Shown here one piece after another: positions 1-9,541 of a stretch of DNA of 64,000 nucleotides. Position 1 is the first letter of the stretch, and each line of letters starts with the position of its first letter. The stretch is from Pseudonocardia broussonetiae. GTDB taxonomy: Bacteria; Actinomycetota; Actinomycetes; Mycobacteriales; Pseudonocardiaceae. Made by a program: the position numbers and the translations under genes. The stretch covers positions 4,781,501 through 4,845,500 of the forward strand of contig NZ_CP053564.1 in assembly GCF_013155125.1 (NCBI RefSeq), read 5' to 3'. The notes under the pieces are model-generated. The model made no database searches, was not told the origin of the DNA, and saw nothing but the letters and a program-made list of their open reading frames with translations.

Positions 1-1513
1 GGATCGGGGTGTCCCAGTCGTCGTCGCCGGGATGGCGCTGGGCCAGGGCCAGCACCTCGGCGGCCGTGGGCGCGGTGCCCCCGCGCCGCGTGCGCGCCTT
101 CTCCAGGAACCTCAGCCCCGCGGTGAGCCGCTCGGCGTCGACGCTCACCCACCGGCCCCGCAGCCGCACCAGCGGCGCCTTCGCGGCGACGAGGTCGGCG
201 ATCTCGTCCTCGGACAGCTCCTGGTCGCCCACCGCGAGCGACCACGCGAAGTTCGCCAGCTGCTCCCGGCCCAGCCCGCCGCGGGTGACGACCCGGTCGG
301 TGGGCGTGGACCGCGCCGAGAGCGCCAGCCCGACCGTGCGCGTGCCGTCCCAGCCGCGGGGCAGCTGCACCCCGAACCCGGCCGCGACCAGCAGCGCGGC
401 GTCGGCGGTGAGGAAGCGGTGGGCGCCGTCGAGGTCGAGGTCGAGCGCCGAGGGCCGGGGCCCGCGCAGCGCCGGGGCCAGCGCCGGCACCACCTGCGCC
501 GCGCGCCCCAGCTCGGCCAGCAGCAGCTCCTGCGGCCCGGCCAGCAGCCGGTCGGCCGCGCCGTCCCACACCGCCGTGGCCGGGACGAGCAGGCTCGGGT
601 CGGCCGTGGACTGCAGCAGGAACTCCAGGATCCAGCGCGTGCCGTCGCCGGTCTGGTCGTCGGGGTCCTCGCCCGGGTCGGCGGGGTCGTGCAGCGTGGA
701 GACCTCGGCGAGCCGGAAGATCGCCGTGCCGTCGCCGGTGGGGGCGGTGCCGAAGGCGTCCCACTCCTGCAGCGCCTCGGCGAGCGGGCGGGTGTCGGCG
801 TCGACGCGGGGGTCGGGCGCGAGCAGGGCGGCCAGCCACACCTCGGTGACGGGCGGGTCGGCCGCGGGCCGGGCGGGGGCCAGGGCGATGGGCTCGGCGG
901 AGCGGGCCAGCCGGTCGCGCACGGCGGCGTCGACCAGTGCGTCGAGGGCGTCGAGCACGAGCGCCTCGGCGTCGGGCCGGTGCTGCTCGGCCCGGGCGAC
1001 CGGGGGCAGCGCGCGGACGAGGGAGTCGAGCGCGACCGCGTCGAGGCCCTGCACGACCGGGCGCCAGCGCGCGGTGCCGTCGTCGGCCAGGGTCGGCAGG
1101 ACGCGGCCGCGCACGGTCAGGTCGGCGGCCAGCGCCGCCAGCTCGCGCAGGTGGGCGACCGAGGCGCCGTAGCGCACGTCGTCGACCGGGTCGTCGAGCT
1201 CCGCGACGTCGACGACCAGCGCGGGCACCGACCACGGCCGCAGCACCGGCCCCGATCGCGGGGGAGCATCGCGCCCGCCCGAGCGCACCAGCTCCGGCGA
1301 GGCCAGCGGCCCGCCGGGGCGCGAGGGCAGCAGCAGCGTGAGCGCGGTGGCCTTGCCCGGGTGCAGCGCCGCGAGCGCCGCCGACGGCATCGCGAACGGG
1401 TGCGGCCGGGCCGAGCGCAGCGAGCGGCTGGTGGCCGTGGCCGGGCGGTCGCCGTCCTCGCCCCACAGGACGACCCCGCGGCCGGGGGACCAGAGGGCGT
1501 GGACGGCGAGCAC
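1..1513 (-). CDS. SNF2-family helicase, N-terminal part (truncated by window edge)
   Basis: This is the first 504 codons of what looks like a Swi2/Snf2 DEAD/DEAH-box helicase; the rest lies left of the window. No ATPase motif is visible yet, which fits the long SNF2-associated N-terminal region of actinobacterial HelZ-like helicases. The landmark is RWVSVDAERL followed by LRFLEKA near residues 454-470, typical of the domain just before the ATPase core. The family acts as an ATP-driven duplex translocase; the target here is unknown. The GTG start is forced, because an in-frame TAG lies at 1523-1525. That TAG is itself part of a -10-like TAGCGT six bases before the start, so a leaderless mRNA is likely. 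The assignment rests on motif recall without the catalytic half in view. Confidence 0.7.
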   Translation of the reverse strand, partial: MLAVHALWSPGRGVVLWGEDGDRPATATSRSLRSARPHPFAMPSAALAALHPGKATALTLLLPSRPGGPLASPELVRSGGRDAPPRSGPVLRPWSVPALVVDVAELDDPVDDVRYGASVAHLRELAALAADLTVRGRVLPTLADDGTARWRPVVQGLDAVALDSLVRALPPVARAEQHRPDAEALVLDALDALVDAAVRDRLARSAEPIALAPARPAADPPVTEVWLAALLAPDPRVDADTRPLAEALQEWDAFGTAPTGDGTAIFRLAEVSTLHDPADPGEDPDDQTGDGTRWILEFLLQSTADPSLLVPATAVWDGAADRLLAGPQELLLAELGRAAQVVPALAPALRGPRPSALDLDLDGAHRFLTADAALLVAAGFGVQLPRGWDGTRTVGLALSARSTPTDRVVTRGGLGREQLANFAWSLAVGDQELSEDEIADLVAAKAPLVRLRGRWVSVDAERLTAGLRFLEKARTRRGGTAPTAAEVLALAQRHPGDDDWDTPI

Positions 1514-1519
1514 CCGACC

Positions 1520-1525
1520 ACGCTA
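1520..1525 (-). promoter_or_regulatory. -10 box of SNF2 helicase gene (leaderless)
   Basis: TAGCGT on the minus strand is followed by six bases and the GTG at 1513. This spacing puts transcription initiation at or next to the start codon. No Shine-Dalgarno sequence is present. Confidence 0.5.
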
Positions 1526-1550
1526 CGACGGCCCCCCGACAGTCCGGGCC

Positions 1551-1889
1551 TCAGGCCAGGCCGTACCGCGCGTGCTCCTCGGACGGGACGAGGTCGGCGT
1601 ACTCCGGGTGCTTCGCGATCCAGCTCCGGACGAACGGGCAGGCCGGGTGCACCGCCAGGCCGCGGGCGCGGGCGGCGTCCAGCGCCGCCCGCACGAGCCG
1701 CCCGCCGAGCCCCTGGCCCTCGAAGGCCGTGTCGATCTCGGTGTGGGTGAAGGTGATCACGCCGGGACGGGTGCGGTACGCCGCGAACCCGGCCAGCTTG
1801 CCGCCGGTGTGGATCTCGAAGCGGGACCACTCGGCGACGTCGAGGACGGTGGGCTCGGCGGGAGCGGGGGCGGCGTCAGCCACGGGCAC
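1551..1889 (-). CDS. GNAT-like N-acetyltransferase, YjdJ type
   Basis: A 112-residue protein of the short YjdJ-type GNAT family. It has the compact fold from GGKLAGFAAYR through FTHTEID and the acetyl-CoA loop FEGQGLGGRLVRAAL near residues 57-71, and ends with the family-typical CPFVRSWIAKHPEY. Length matches the family (about 90-110 residues). The substrate is unknown. The start lies 14 bases inside the end of the upstream pirin gene, which indicates an operon with translational coupling. Some members of this family are annotated only as GNAT-like, and the physiological acceptor cannot be read from sequence. Confidence 0.85.
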   Translation of the reverse strand: MPVADAAPAPAEPTVLDVAEWSRFEIHTGGKLAGFAAYRTRPGVITFTHTEIDTAFEGQGLGGRLVRAALDAARARGLAVHPACPFVRSWIAKHPEYADLVPSEEHARYGLA

Positions 1890-2853
1890 CTCCGTGCGGG
1901 ATGTAGGTCGCGGGCACGACCCCCAGCTTGCCCTTCTGGTAGTCCTCGAACGCGGCCAGCACCTCGGCCTTGGTGTTCATCACGAACGGGCCGGCCCAGG
2001 CGACGGGCTCGCGGATCGGCGCGCCGCCCAGCACCACGACGTCCATCCCGGCCAGCCGCGACTCCTGCGTCGCGTCCGCGCCCACCGTGATCACGTCGCC
2101 GGGGCCGTACAGCGCGGCCTGTCCGGTGCGGACCGGGCGGCGGTCGGCGCCGACCGTGCCCCGGCCGGAGAGGACGTAGACCAGGGCGTTGAAGTCGCGC
2201 CGCCACGGCAGGCGGACCTGCGCGCCGGGGGAGAGGGTCGCGTGCAGCATCGCCATCGGCGTGTAGGTCGAGCCGGGGCCGGCGTGGCCGTCGACGTCAC
2301 CCGCGATGACGCGCAGCAGCGCCCCGCCGTCGGCCGTGCTGACCAGCGCCGACTCGCTCCCGCGCAGGTCCTGGTACTTCGGCTCCAGCCACTTGTCGGC
2401 CTTCGGGAGGTTCACCCACAGCTGCAGCCCGTGGAACAGGCCGCCACTGGCGACGAGGGCCTCCGGCGGGCGCTCGATGTGCAGCAGGCCCCCGCCCGCC
2501 GTCATCCACTGCGTGTCGCCGTTGGTGATCGACCCGCCGCCGCCGTGGCTGTCCTGGTGCTCGAACTCGCCGTCCATGATGTAGGTGACGGTCTCGAAGC
2601 CGCGGTGCGGGTGCCACGAGGTGCCCTTGGGCTCGCCCGGCGCGTACTCGACCTCGCCCATCTGGTCCATCATCAGGAACGGGTCGAGGTCGCGGAGCTC
2701 GATGCCCGCGAACGCGCGCCGCACCGGGAAGCCCTCGCCCTCGAACCCGGAGGGTGCGGTGGTGACCGACCGGACCGGCCGGTCGACGGCCGTGGCGTCC
2801 GGCTCGGTGACGCGCGGCAGGACGGTGATGTCGGGGACGGTGACGGCGGGCAT
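1876..2853 (-). CDS. Pirin family protein
   Basis: A 325-residue bicupin of the pirin family. The metal site is intact: H81 and H83 in [12 protein letters not shown], then H125 and E127 in LLHIE, equivalent to the iron ligands of characterised pirins. Between them is the family signature [13 protein letters not shown]-terminal cupin follows. Family members act as Fe-dependent regulators or quercetin dioxygenases; which applies here is open. An ATG at 2853 preceded by GGAGGTC was chosen over in-frame codons further upstream, which would extend through the promoter of the divergent dipeptidase. The gene runs directly into the GNAT gene. Confidence 0.9.
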   Translation of the reverse strand: MPAVTVPDITVLPRVTEPDATAVDRPVRSVTTAPSGFEGEGFPVRRAFAGIELRDLDPFLMMDQMGEVEYAPGEPKGTSWHPHRGFETVTYIMDGEFEHQDSHGGGGSITNGDTQWMTAGGGLLHIERPPEALVASGGLFHGLQLWVNLPKADKWLEPKYQDLRGSESALVSTADGGALLRVIAGDVDGHAGPGSTYTPMAMLHATLSPGAQVRLPWRRDFNALVYVLSGRGTVGADRRPVRTGQAALYGPGDVITVGADATQESRLAGMDVVVLGGAPIREPVAWAGPFVMNTKAEVLAAFEDYQKGKLGVVPATYIPHGGARG

Positions 2854-2926
2854 CGGGACCTCCGGTGGTGCGGTTGTTGCTCGTGCAAACACTAGGCGTG
2901 GGGCCCGTGTTCCCGATACTGGCCCC

Positions 2927-4009
2927 ATGGCACTGCGGATCGTCGACGGGCACAACGACCTCCCCTGGGCGCTGAGGAGAACGGGAGAGGTCGACGTCTC
3001 CGAGCCCCGGCCGCACCTGCACACCGACCTCCCGCGGCTGCGCGCCGGGCAGGTGGGGGCGCAGTTCTGGTCGGTCTACGTGCCCTGCTCCTACACCGGC
3101 GACGCCGCCGTCACCGCGGTCCTCGAGCAGGTCGACCTGGTGCACCGGCTCGTCGCGCGGTACCCCGACCACCTCGCCGCGGCCACCACCGCCGACGACG
3201 TGGCCGCCGCGATGGCCTCGGGCCGGGTCGCGTCCCTGCTCGGCGCCGAGGGCGGGCACTGCATCGGCGGCTCGCTCGGCGTGCTGCGGATGCTGCGGCG
3301 CCTGGGCGTCCGCTACCTCACGCTGACCCACAACCTCAACGTCGACTGGGCCGACTCGGCCACCGACGAGCCCGGCTGCGGCGGCCTGTCGCCGTTCGGC
3401 CGCGAGGTCGTGGCCGAGATGAACCGGATCGGGATGGTCGTCGACCTGTCCCACGTCGCCGAGACCACCATGCGCGACGCGCTGGCGACGACGACCGCGC
3501 CCGTCCTGTTCACCCACTCCTCGTGCCGCGCGGTCACCGACCACCCCCGCAACGTCCCCGACGACGTCCTCGGCGCCCTGCGCGCCAACGGCGGCGTCGC
3601 GATGGTGACGTTCGTGCCGCGGTTCGTCTCGACGGCGGTGGCCTCGTGGGACGAGCGCCTCGCCGAGGCCATGGCCGCCGCCGGCCTCGACCACCGCGAC
3701 CTGCGCGCCCGCGACGCCTTCGCCGCGGCCTGGGGCGGCCCCCCGCCCCCGCGCGCCACGATGGACGACGTCCTCGCCCACCTCGACCACGCCCGCGAGG
3801 CGGCGGGCGTCGACCACGTCGGCATCGGCGGCGACTACGACGGCTGCCCCGAGCTGCCCGCGGGGCTGGAGGACGTCTCCTGCTACCCGGCCCTGTTCGA
3901 CGCGCTCGCCGACCGCGGCTGGAGCGCGGCCGACCGCGCGAAGCTGGCGGGGGAGAACGCGCTCAGGGTGCTGCGCGCGGCCGACGACGCGGGCAGACTG
4001 CCGCCATGA
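2927..4009 (+). CDS. Membrane (renal) dipeptidase family M19
   Basis: A 360-residue zinc dipeptidase of peptidase family M19. The metal-binding motif DGHNDLPW is at residues 7-14 (H9, D11), the bridging glutamate is E108 in GAEGGH, and the later histidines lie in VDLSH (H176) and THSSCRAV. The C-terminal GIGGDYDG is also typical. The family hydrolyses dipeptides, including some with D-amino acids at the C side. No signal peptide is seen, so it is probably cytoplasmic. The start ATG has no Shine-Dalgarno; GATACT lies six bases before it, so a leaderless mRNA is possible. It overlaps the next gene by ATGA, forming an operon of at least three genes. Confidence 0.92.
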   Translation: MALRIVDGHNDLPWALRRTGEVDVSEPRPHLHTDLPRLRAGQVGAQFWSVYVPCSYTGDAAVTAVLEQVDLVHRLVARYPDHLAAATTADDVAAAMASGRVASLLGAEGGHCIGGSLGVLRMLRRLGVRYLTLTHNLNVDWADSATDEPGCGGLSPFGREVVAEMNRIGMVVDLSHVAETTMRDALATTTAPVLFTHSSCRAVTDHPRNVPDDVLGALRANGGVAMVTFVPRFVSTAVASWDERLAEAMAAAGLDHRDLRARDAFAAAWGGPPPPRATMDDVLAHLDHAREAAGVDHVGIGGDYDGCPELPAGLEDVSCYPALFDALADRGWSAADRAKLAGENALRVLRAADDAGRLPP

Positions 4010-4887
4010 CCACCCCGCACACCGTCGTGCTCGAGAAGTACTCGTTCCTGGAGGGCCCGCGCTGGCGCGAGGACCGGATCTGGGTGTCGGACTTCTACAC
4101 CCACCGCGTCCTGTCCGCCCGCGAGGACGGCTCCGACGTGCGCGTCGAGGCGGAGGTGCCGAACCAGCCCTCCGGCCTGGGCTGGCTGCCCGACGGGCGG
4201 CTGCTCGTCGTGTCGATGCGCGACCAGCGGGTGCTGCGCCGGGAGGCCTTGGGCGAGCTGGTCACCCACGCCGACCTGTCCGGGTACGCCACCGGCCACC
4301 TCAACGACATGGTCGTCGACGCCGACGGGCGCGCGTACGTCGGCAACTTCGGGTTCGACCTCATGTCCGGCGCCCCGGTGCGGACGGCGTCGCTGGTGCG
4401 GGTCGACGCGGACGGCACCACCACCGTGGCGGCGACCGACCTCAGCTTCCCCAACGGCGCCGCGTTCATCGACGGCGAGCTCGTCGTCGCCGAGACCCTG
4501 GGCAACCGGATCAGCGGGTTCCCCGTCGACGCCGACGGCTCGCTGGGCGCCCGCCGCGACTGGGCGTCGTTCGGCCCGCACCCGAGCTCCACGGAGGTGC
4601 CGGAGGTGCTCGGCGCGCTCGCGGTGGCGCCCGACGGGATGTGCGCCGACGCCGAGGGCGCGGTCTGGGCGGCCGACGCACTGGGCAACCGGGCGGTGCG
4701 GGTCCGCCCGCGCGGTGAGATCGTCGAGTCGGTCGACGTGGGCACCGGCGTCTACGCCTGCGCCCTGGGCGGCGCCGACGGCCGGACCCTGTTCCTGTGC
4801 ACCGCGCCCGGGTTCGCCGAGCACGAGCGGCGCGACACCCGGGAGGCGGCCCTGCTGGCGGTCCGGGTCGACGTCCCCGCCCCGTAG
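4006..4887 (+). CDS. SMP-30/gluconolactonase family hydrolase
   Basis: A 293-residue six-bladed beta-propeller of the SMP-30/gluconolactonase/LRE family. Visible landmarks are FLEGPRW near residues 11-17 (the metal-binding glutamate), [35 protein letters not shown] (N and D of the metal site), FPNGAAF and [17 protein letters not shown]. Family members hydrolyse sugar lactones or act on organophosphates using a divalent cation; the substrate is not predictable. It overlaps the dipeptidase stop codon (ATGA) and is followed with no gap by the PPOX gene, so the three are co-transcribed. Confidence 0.88.
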   Translation: MTTPHTVVLEKYSFLEGPRWREDRIWVSDFYTHRVLSAREDGSDVRVEAEVPNQPSGLGWLPDGRLLVVSMRDQRVLRREALGELVTHADLSGYATGHLNDMVVDADGRAYVGNFGFDLMSGAPVRTASLVRVDADGTTTVAATDLSFPNGAAFIDGELVVAETLGNRISGFPVDADGSLGARRDWASFGPHPSSTEVPEVLGALAVAPDGMCADAEGAVWAADALGNRAVRVRPRGEIVESVDVGTGVYACALGGADGRTLFLCTAPGFAEHERRDTREAALLAVRVDVPAP

Positions 4888-5322
4888 GTGCCGGTCCTCG
4901 ACGACGCGCAGCGGCGCACCCGCCTGGCCGCGGCCCCCGTGGCCCGGCTCGCGACGCTGCGCGCCGACGGCACCCCGCGGCTCGTCCCGTTCACGTTCGC
5001 GGTGGTGGGCGACCTGATCTGCTCGGCCGTCGACGACGTGAAGCCCAAGCGCAGCACCCGCCTGGCCCGCCTCGACGACGTGCGGCGCGACCCGCGCGTC
5101 GCCGTCGTGGCCGACCACTACGCCGACGACTGGTCGCAGCTCTGGTGGGTCCGGGTCGACGGCACGGCCGCGGTGCACGACGACGGCCCGCTGCGCGCCG
5201 AGGCGCTGGCCGTGCTGTGTGCGAAGTACCCGCAGTACGCCGCGGCCCCGCCCGACGGGCCGGTGCTGGTGATCACCCCGACGCGGTGGGCGGGGTGGGC
5301 GGCGCAGTCCGAGGGCGGCTGA
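4888..5322 (+). CDS. PPOX-class F420-dependent oxidoreductase (TIGR03668-like)
   Basis: A 144-residue split-barrel flavin/F420-binding protein. The N-terminal RLATLRADGTPRLVPFTFAV and the following KPKRSTRLARLDDVRRDPRVAVVADHY match the actinobacterial PPOX-class F420-dependent subfamily. Its reaction is unknown; relatives reduce or bind deazaflavin F420. GTG at 4888 directly follows the TAG of the upstream gene, so translation is probably by re-initiation. The subfamily name is from recall of the motif pattern; FMN rather than F420 use cannot be excluded. Confidence 0.82.
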   Translation: MPVLDDAQRRTRLAAAPVARLATLRADGTPRLVPFTFAVVGDLICSAVDDVKPKRSTRLARLDDVRRDPRVAVVADHYADDWSQLWWVRVDGTAAVHDDGPLRAEALAVLCAKYPQYAAAPPDGPVLVITPTRWAGWAAQSEGG

Positions 5323-5327
5323 CGGGC

Positions 5328-6089
5328 CTAGGGACGGGTCGCGAGGTAGCGCAGCACCGCGTCGGTCGTGGCGTCGGGCGCCTCCAGGTGCGGGGAGTGC
5401 GCGCAGTCCAGCAGCACCATCTCCACCGGCCCGGTCGCCAGGTCGCGCACGGCCTCCACGTGCGCGAGCGTGCCGTACGGGTCGGCGGTGCCCTGGACGG
5501 CCAGCACCGGGCAGGTGATCCCGGGCAGCGCCGGGCGCAGGTCCCAGTCGCGGAAGCCGTCGCTGAGCCACACCTCGCTCCAGTTGCGGAAGGCGACGTC
5601 GGGGTCGCGGTGGCGCCGCGCCAGCCGGGCGCGCAGGTCGCCGCCGTGGAACGCGTCGCGCGTCGTCCGGATCTCGGCGAGCCCGGACTCCTCGGCGACC
5701 ACGTGCGGCGCGAGCACCACGAGCCCGCCGACGGGCGCGGACGCGGCGTGCAGCAGCGCGATCGACGCCCCGTCGCTGTGCCCGACCAGCACCGGGTCCG
5801 CCAGGTCCAGGGCCTCCCGCAGCGCGGGCACCACGACGGCGGCCTCGTCGTGCATGAACCCGACCTCGCGCGGGGCGGGCGGCGGGTCCGACCAGCCGTG
5901 CCCGAGCCGGGAGTAGGCGACGGTCCGCCGGCCGCTGGCCCCGGCGACGCGCCGGTGCCAGCCGCGCCACAGCGCGACCGAGCCGAGGCCCTCGTGCAGG
6001 AACAGCAGGGGCGCGAGGGCGTCGGAACCGGGGACGTCGTCGTACTCGACGCGCCCGCCGGGCACGGCGACGGTGGGGAGGTCGGACAC
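5328..6089 (-). CDS. Alpha/beta hydrolase
   Basis: A 253-residue alpha/beta hydrolase. The oxyanion region is LLFLHEGLGSVALW, the nucleophile elbow is GHSDG (within LVGHSDGASIALL), the acid is in VQGTADPYG, and the final histidine is in CAHSPHLEAP. It resembles small-molecule esterases and C-C hydrolases; the substrate is unknown. Its stop lies five bases beyond the stop of the convergent PPOX gene. The GTG start has no Shine-Dalgarno but is preceded six bases upstream by TACGTT on the minus strand, so it may be leaderless. Confidence 0.88.
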   Translation of the reverse strand: MSDLPTVAVPGGRVEYDDVPGSDALAPLLFLHEGLGSVALWRGWHRRVAGASGRRTVAYSRLGHGWSDPPPAPREVGFMHDEAAVVVPALREALDLADPVLVGHSDGASIALLHAASAPVGGLVVLAPHVVAEESGLAEIRTTRDAFHGGDLRARLARRHRDPDVAFRNWSEVWLSDGFRDWDLRPALPGITCPVLAVQGTADPYGTLAHVEAVRDLATGPVEMVLLDCAHSPHLEAPDATTDAVLRYLATRP

Positions 6090-6095
6090 CGCCCG

Positions 6096-6101
6096 AACGT
6101 A
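6096..6101 (-). promoter_or_regulatory. -10 box of alpha/beta hydrolase gene (leaderless)
   Basis: TACGTT on the minus strand lies six bases upstream of the GTG at 6089, with no ribosome-binding sequence between them. Confidence 0.4.
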
Positions 6102-6113
6102 GCCGAGGGCCCG

Positions 6114-6515
6114 TCAGCCCGGCGGTGCGACGTCCGCGGCCAGGCGGGCCGGGGCGACGGCCCGGTAGGCGTCGATGACGATCTCGGCGATCTCGTCCCA
6201 GTCGGGTGCGGCCGCGGTGCCGGGCCCGCCGTCGAGCCACACTCCGACCCAGCCGCGCCCGCCGACGTAGGGCGGGCGGAAGTAGCGCTGCGGCGCCGCC
6301 GCCACCAGCTCCTCCTGCGCGCCGGGCGGCGCGGCGCACCAGAACGCGACGCGGTCGTCGTGGTGGTGGTCGGCGTAGGAGACGAAGGTGCGCCCGCGGG
6401 ACGTCGCCGGGACGAACCACGTCGGCTCGCCGTGGCTCACCTTCTCGCCCACCTCGGGCAGGGCGGTGCACAGCGCGCGCACGCGGTCCAGGGGGTCGCT
6501 CACGGCGCCCAGCAT
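6114..6515 (-). CDS. MmcQ/YjbR family DNA-binding-fold protein
   Basis: A 133-residue protein of the MmcQ/YjbR (CyaY-like fold) family, shown by the N-terminal CTALPEVGEKVSHGEPTW, the central TFVSYADHHHDDR, and the C-terminal WVGVWLDGG and DWDEIAEIVIDAYR. The function of the family is not established. The ATG at 6515 is preceded by GGAGG at good spacing; a GTG 12 bases later is a weaker alternative. It is divergent from the PAS-phosphatase gene, with only 36 bases between the starts. Confidence 0.85.
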   Translation of the reverse strand: MLGAVSDPLDRVRALCTALPEVGEKVSHGEPTWFVPATSRGRTFVSYADHHHDDRVAFWCAAPPGAQEELVAAAPQRYFRPPYVGGRGWVGVWLDGGPGTAAAPDWDEIAEIVIDAYRAVAPARLAADVAPPG

Positions 6516-6538
6516 CGCACCGCCTCCGCCGCGGCACC

Positions 6539-6544
6539 TACGAT
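6539..6544 (+). promoter_or_regulatory. -10 box of PAS-phosphatase gene (leaderless)
   Basis: TACGAT is followed by seven bases and GTG at 6552. The ATG at 6543 lies inside this hexamer, so if the box is real that ATG cannot be the start. Confidence 0.5.
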
Positions 6545-6551
6545 GCGGCGC

Positions 6552-8903
6552 GTGGAGCGCCCGGTCGATCTCTGCGCCGAGGTCGTGGACCACCTGCCCG
6601 TCGGGGTGTTCGCGCTCGACGCCGACGACGTCGTGCGCGTCTGGAACCGCCGCGCCGCGCTGCTCACCGGCTGGTCGGCCCAGCGCGTGCTGGGCACCCG
6701 GCTCGCCGACGCCCCGCTCGACGGCCCGACGATCGCCCGCGTCGTCGACGAGCTGCGCGGAGGCCGCCCGTTCACCGGCCGCTTCCCGGCCCTGGACGCC
6801 GCCGGACCCACGCTCTACTTTCGGGTCGTGCCCGGCGCCGGGCCGGACGCCGCGGTGGTCGGCGTGCTGCAGGACGTCGTCGACAGCCGGGCGGGCGACG
6901 AGGCGTTCGCGCTGCTCGACGCCCTGTGGGAGAGCGCTCCGGTGGGCCTGGCCTACTTCGACACCGCGCTGCGCTACCGCCGCGTCAACGGGGCCGTGCT
7001 CGACATCGACGGCGGCACCGCCGACCAGCGGCTCGGGCACACCCTCGAGGAGGTGCACGGCGCGGTCGGGGCCACCATCGCCGACGGCCTGCGCGCGGTC
7101 CTGGCCGACGGGCGGCCGCGTCCGTCGGTGCCCGTCCGGGGGCGTCTGTGGCACGGGGCCGGGCCGCCGCAGGAGTGGCGGATGAGCATGTACCCGGTGC
7201 ACGCGCCCGACGGCGAGCTGACGGGCTGCGGGGTCGTGATCGTCGACGTCACCGCGGCGGAGCGGGACCGCCGCGAGCTGGCCCGGGTCGCCGCGCAGCG
7301 CGAGCTCGCGCTCAACCGCTACCAGAGCCTGGTCGAGGCCACGAGCGCCGCCGTCTGGGTCCGGGAGGTCGACGGCTCCGCCCAGCGCGACGCCCCGGCC
7401 CTGCGCGCGATCACCGGCCAGACCGTCCTGCAGATGCGCGGCTGGGGCTTCCTCGACGCCGTGCACCCCGACCACCGCGACGCCTCGCGCGCGGCCTGGA
7501 CCAGTGCCGTCGCCGCCGAGCCCGCCGTGCTGTTCACCCACGTCCACCGGCTGCGGACGGCCGCGGGCGACCACCGCTGGTTCCGCACCCGGGCGGCGCC
7601 GGTGCGCAGCGAGGGCCGGGTCGTGCAGTGGGTGGGCACGGAGACCGACATCGACGACGCCGTGCGGGCCCGCGACCGCCTCGACCTGCTGGCCCGCGCC
7701 ACGCTGGCCCTGGGCACCGCCACCGAGCCCGACGGCGAGCTCGTCGCACTGGCCGACGTCCTCGTGCCCGAGTTCGCCGACGTCTGCCGGGTGTACCTCG
7801 TCGACCCGCAGCGGCCGGGCGCGCGCGGCGTCACGGGGCGGCGCGCCCTGTCCCGCACCGCGCCGGGCCTGCCGGAGTCGCCGGCGGCCGACGCCCGGTT
7901 CCTGTTCGACGCCCGCCACCCGGTCGCCCGGTGCGTGCGCGACGCCGCCGCGGTGCTCGAGGACGTGCCGGCCGCCCTCGCGGCCGCGCCGGAGGTGGAG
8001 CGCTGGGCGGACGGCGCCCGTGCGCACTCGGTGCTGGTGGCGCCGGTGCACGCGCGCGGGGTCGTCGTCGCCGCCCTGCTGTTCCTCGGGGCCGGCGACC
8101 GCCCCCGCTACACCGGCGACGACCTCGCGCTGGTCACCGAGATCGGGGCGCGCGCCTCGGCGGCCGTGGAGAAGGCGACGGAGTACCAGCAGAGCCGGCA
8201 GGTCGCGGTGGCGCTGCAGAGCGCGATGCTCACCGAGCCGCCCGAGGTGCCGGGTCTCGAGATCCGGGCGCGCTACCTCCCGGCCGCCGTGAACCTCGCC
8301 GTCGGCGGCGACTGGTACGACGCGTTCGACCTGCCCGGGGGCGGCCTCGCAGTCGGCGTCGGCGACGTCGAGGGCCACGACCTCCCGGCCGCGGCGACCA
8401 TGGGTCAGCTGCGGTCGATGCTGCGTGCGCTCGCCGACGGCGCGCACCCGCCGTCGGCGGCGGTGGCGGCGCTCGACCGGGTGGCGACCCGCCTCGGCGT
8501 CACCCGCTTCACGACGCTCGTGCACGGGCACGTCGCCCCCCGTGCCGACGGCGGCGCGGTGTTCCGCTGGTCCAACGCCGGGCACCCGCAGCCGGTGCTG
8601 GTGCCCGCGGACGGCGAGCCCGCGTTCCTGTCCGGCGACGTCGGGATCGTGCTGGGCGTCGCCCCCGACGCGCCGCGCGGCGACTCCGAGGTGGTGCTCC
8701 CGCCCGGCGCCACCCTGCTGCTCTACACCGACGGCCTCGTCGAGCGCCGCCGCGACCCCGACGACCGCGCGGGCGCCGACCTGCTCGCACTGGTCCGCAC
8801 GCACGCCCACCGCCCGCTCGGCGAGTTCTGCGACCACCTGGTCCGCGACACCGCCGCCGACACCGACGACGACATCGTCGTGCTCGCGGTGCGGGTCTCG
8901 TGA
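6552..8903 (+). CDS. PAS-PAS-PAS-GAF-SpoIIE (PP2C) serine phosphatase
   Basis: A 783-residue cytoplasmic sensor phosphatase. Three PAS-like domains lie at about residues 5-110, 115-235 and 255-370 (the last with HPDHRDASRAAW), a GAF domain at about 374-545, and a SpoIIE-type PP2C domain from about 554 to the end. The phosphatase signatures are present: VGGDWYDAF near 583, VGDVEGHDLPAA, FTTLVHG, WSNAGHPQP and LYTDGLVERR near 725, with the metal-binding aspartates kept. Such proteins dephosphorylate anti-anti-sigma factors in partner-switching stress pathways; the partner is not in this window. GTG 6552 is preferred over ATG 6543 because of the -10 hexamer. The downstream kinase gene overlaps its stop. 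Confidence 0.9.
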   Translation: MERPVDLCAEVVDHLPVGVFALDADDVVRVWNRRAALLTGWSAQRVLGTRLADAPLDGPTIARVVDELRGGRPFTGRFPALDAAGPTLYFRVVPGAGPDAAVVGVLQDVVDSRAGDEAFALLDALWESAPVGLAYFDTALRYRRVNGAVLDIDGGTADQRLGHTLEEVHGAVGATIADGLRAVLADGRPRPSVPVRGRLWHGAGPPQEWRMSMYPVHAPDGELTGCGVVIVDVTAAERDRRELARVAAQRELALNRYQSLVEATSAAVWVREVDGSAQRDAPALRAITGQTVLQMRGWGFLDAVHPDHRDASRAAWTSAVAAEPAVLFTHVHRLRTAAGDHRWFRTRAAPVRSEGRVVQWVGTETDIDDAVRARDRLDLLARATLALGTATEPDGELVALADVLVPEFADVCRVYLVDPQRPGARGVTGRRALSRTAPGLPESPAADARFLFDARHPVARCVRDAAAVLEDVPAALAAAPEVERWADGARAHSVLVAPVHARGVVVAALLFLGAGDRPRYTGDDLALVTEIGARASAAVEKATEYQQSRQVAVALQSAMLTEPPEVPGLEIRARYLPAAVNLAVGGDWYDAFDLPGGGLAVGVGDVEGHDLPAAATMGQLRSMLRALADGAHPPSAAVAALDRVATRLGVTRFTTLVHGHVAPRADGGAVFRWSNAGHPQPVLVPADGEPAFLSGDVGIVLGVAPDAPRGDSEVVLPPGATLLLYTDGLVERRRDPDDRAGADLLALVRTHAHRPLGEFCDHLVRDTAADTDDDIVVLAVRVS

Positions 8904-9541
8904 GCCCGGCACCCGTGTCCGCGGCCCTCGTCGCGCGGGCCGCCGCGCTCGTCCCCGCCGGCGGGCGCGCGGTCCTCGGGGTGGCCGGGAGCCCGGGCGC
9001 GGGCAAGTCGACGCTGGTGGCGGCCCTGCTCGCCGCGCTGCGGGCCGAGCTCGGCGCCGACGCCGTCGCGCACGTCCCGATGGACGGGTTCCACCTCGCC
9101 GACGTCGAGCTCGCCCGGCTGGGCCGCTCGGGCCGCAAGGGCGCCCCCGACACCTTCGACGCCGGCGGCTACCTCGCGCTGCTGCGCCGGATCCGGGCGC
9201 GCACCGAGGACGTCGTCTACGCGCCGCAGTTCGAGCGCGACCTGGAGCAGCCCGTCGCCGGGGCGATCCCGGTGCCCCGCGCGGCGCGCCTGGTGCTGAC
9301 CGAGGGCAACTACCTGCTCCTCGACGCCCCCGTCTGGCGCGACGTGCCCGCGGAGCTGGACGAGGTGTGGTTCTGCGCCGCCGACGACACCGTCCGCCGG
9401 GCCCGGCTCCTCGCCCGGCACGTCGCGTTCGGCAAGTCGCCCGAGGCGGCGGCGGCGTGGGTGGCGGCCGTCGACGACCCGAACACGGCGCTGGTGGAGG
9501 CGTCGCGGGGGCGGGCGGACCTGGTGGTGCCGGTCGGTTAG
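8900..9541 (+). CDS. P-loop nucleoside/pantothenate-kinase-like protein
   Basis: A 213-residue kinase of the uridine-kinase/pantothenate-kinase fold. Walker A GSPGAGKST is at residues 30-38; the substrate region VPMDGFHLADVELARLGR and the later LVLTEGNYLLLD are typical of the YggC/FrcK-like group of nucleoside/nucleotide kinase family proteins. The lid arginines lie in VRRARLLARHVAFGKS. The phosphoryl acceptor is unknown; sugars and pantothenate are both known in the group. GTGA overlap with the phosphatase gene indicates co-translation. It converges with the DUF3500 gene, overlapping it by four bases. Confidence 0.85.
   Translation: MSPAPVSAALVARAAALVPAGGRAVLGVAGSPGAGKSTLVAALLAALRAELGADAVAHVPMDGFHLADVELARLGRSGRKGAPDTFDAGGYLALLRRIRARTEDVVYAPQFERDLEQPVAGAIPVPRAARLVLTEGNYLLLDAPVWRDVPAELDEVWFCAADDTVRRARLLARHVAFGKSPEAAAAWVAAVDDPNTALVEASRGRADLVVPVG

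Noticed and set aside
6543-6545. ATG start for the PAS-phosphatase gene
   Set aside because: It lies within the likely -10 hexamer TACGAT and has no ribosome-binding site; GTG 6552 is seven bases after the hexamer.
4797-9541. Very long frames overlapping the known genes on the opposite strand or other frames, up to 1300 codons
   Set aside because: At this GC content stop codons are rare in shadow frames. The accepted genes have family motifs, ribosome-binding or -10 signals and proper junctions; the shadows do not.
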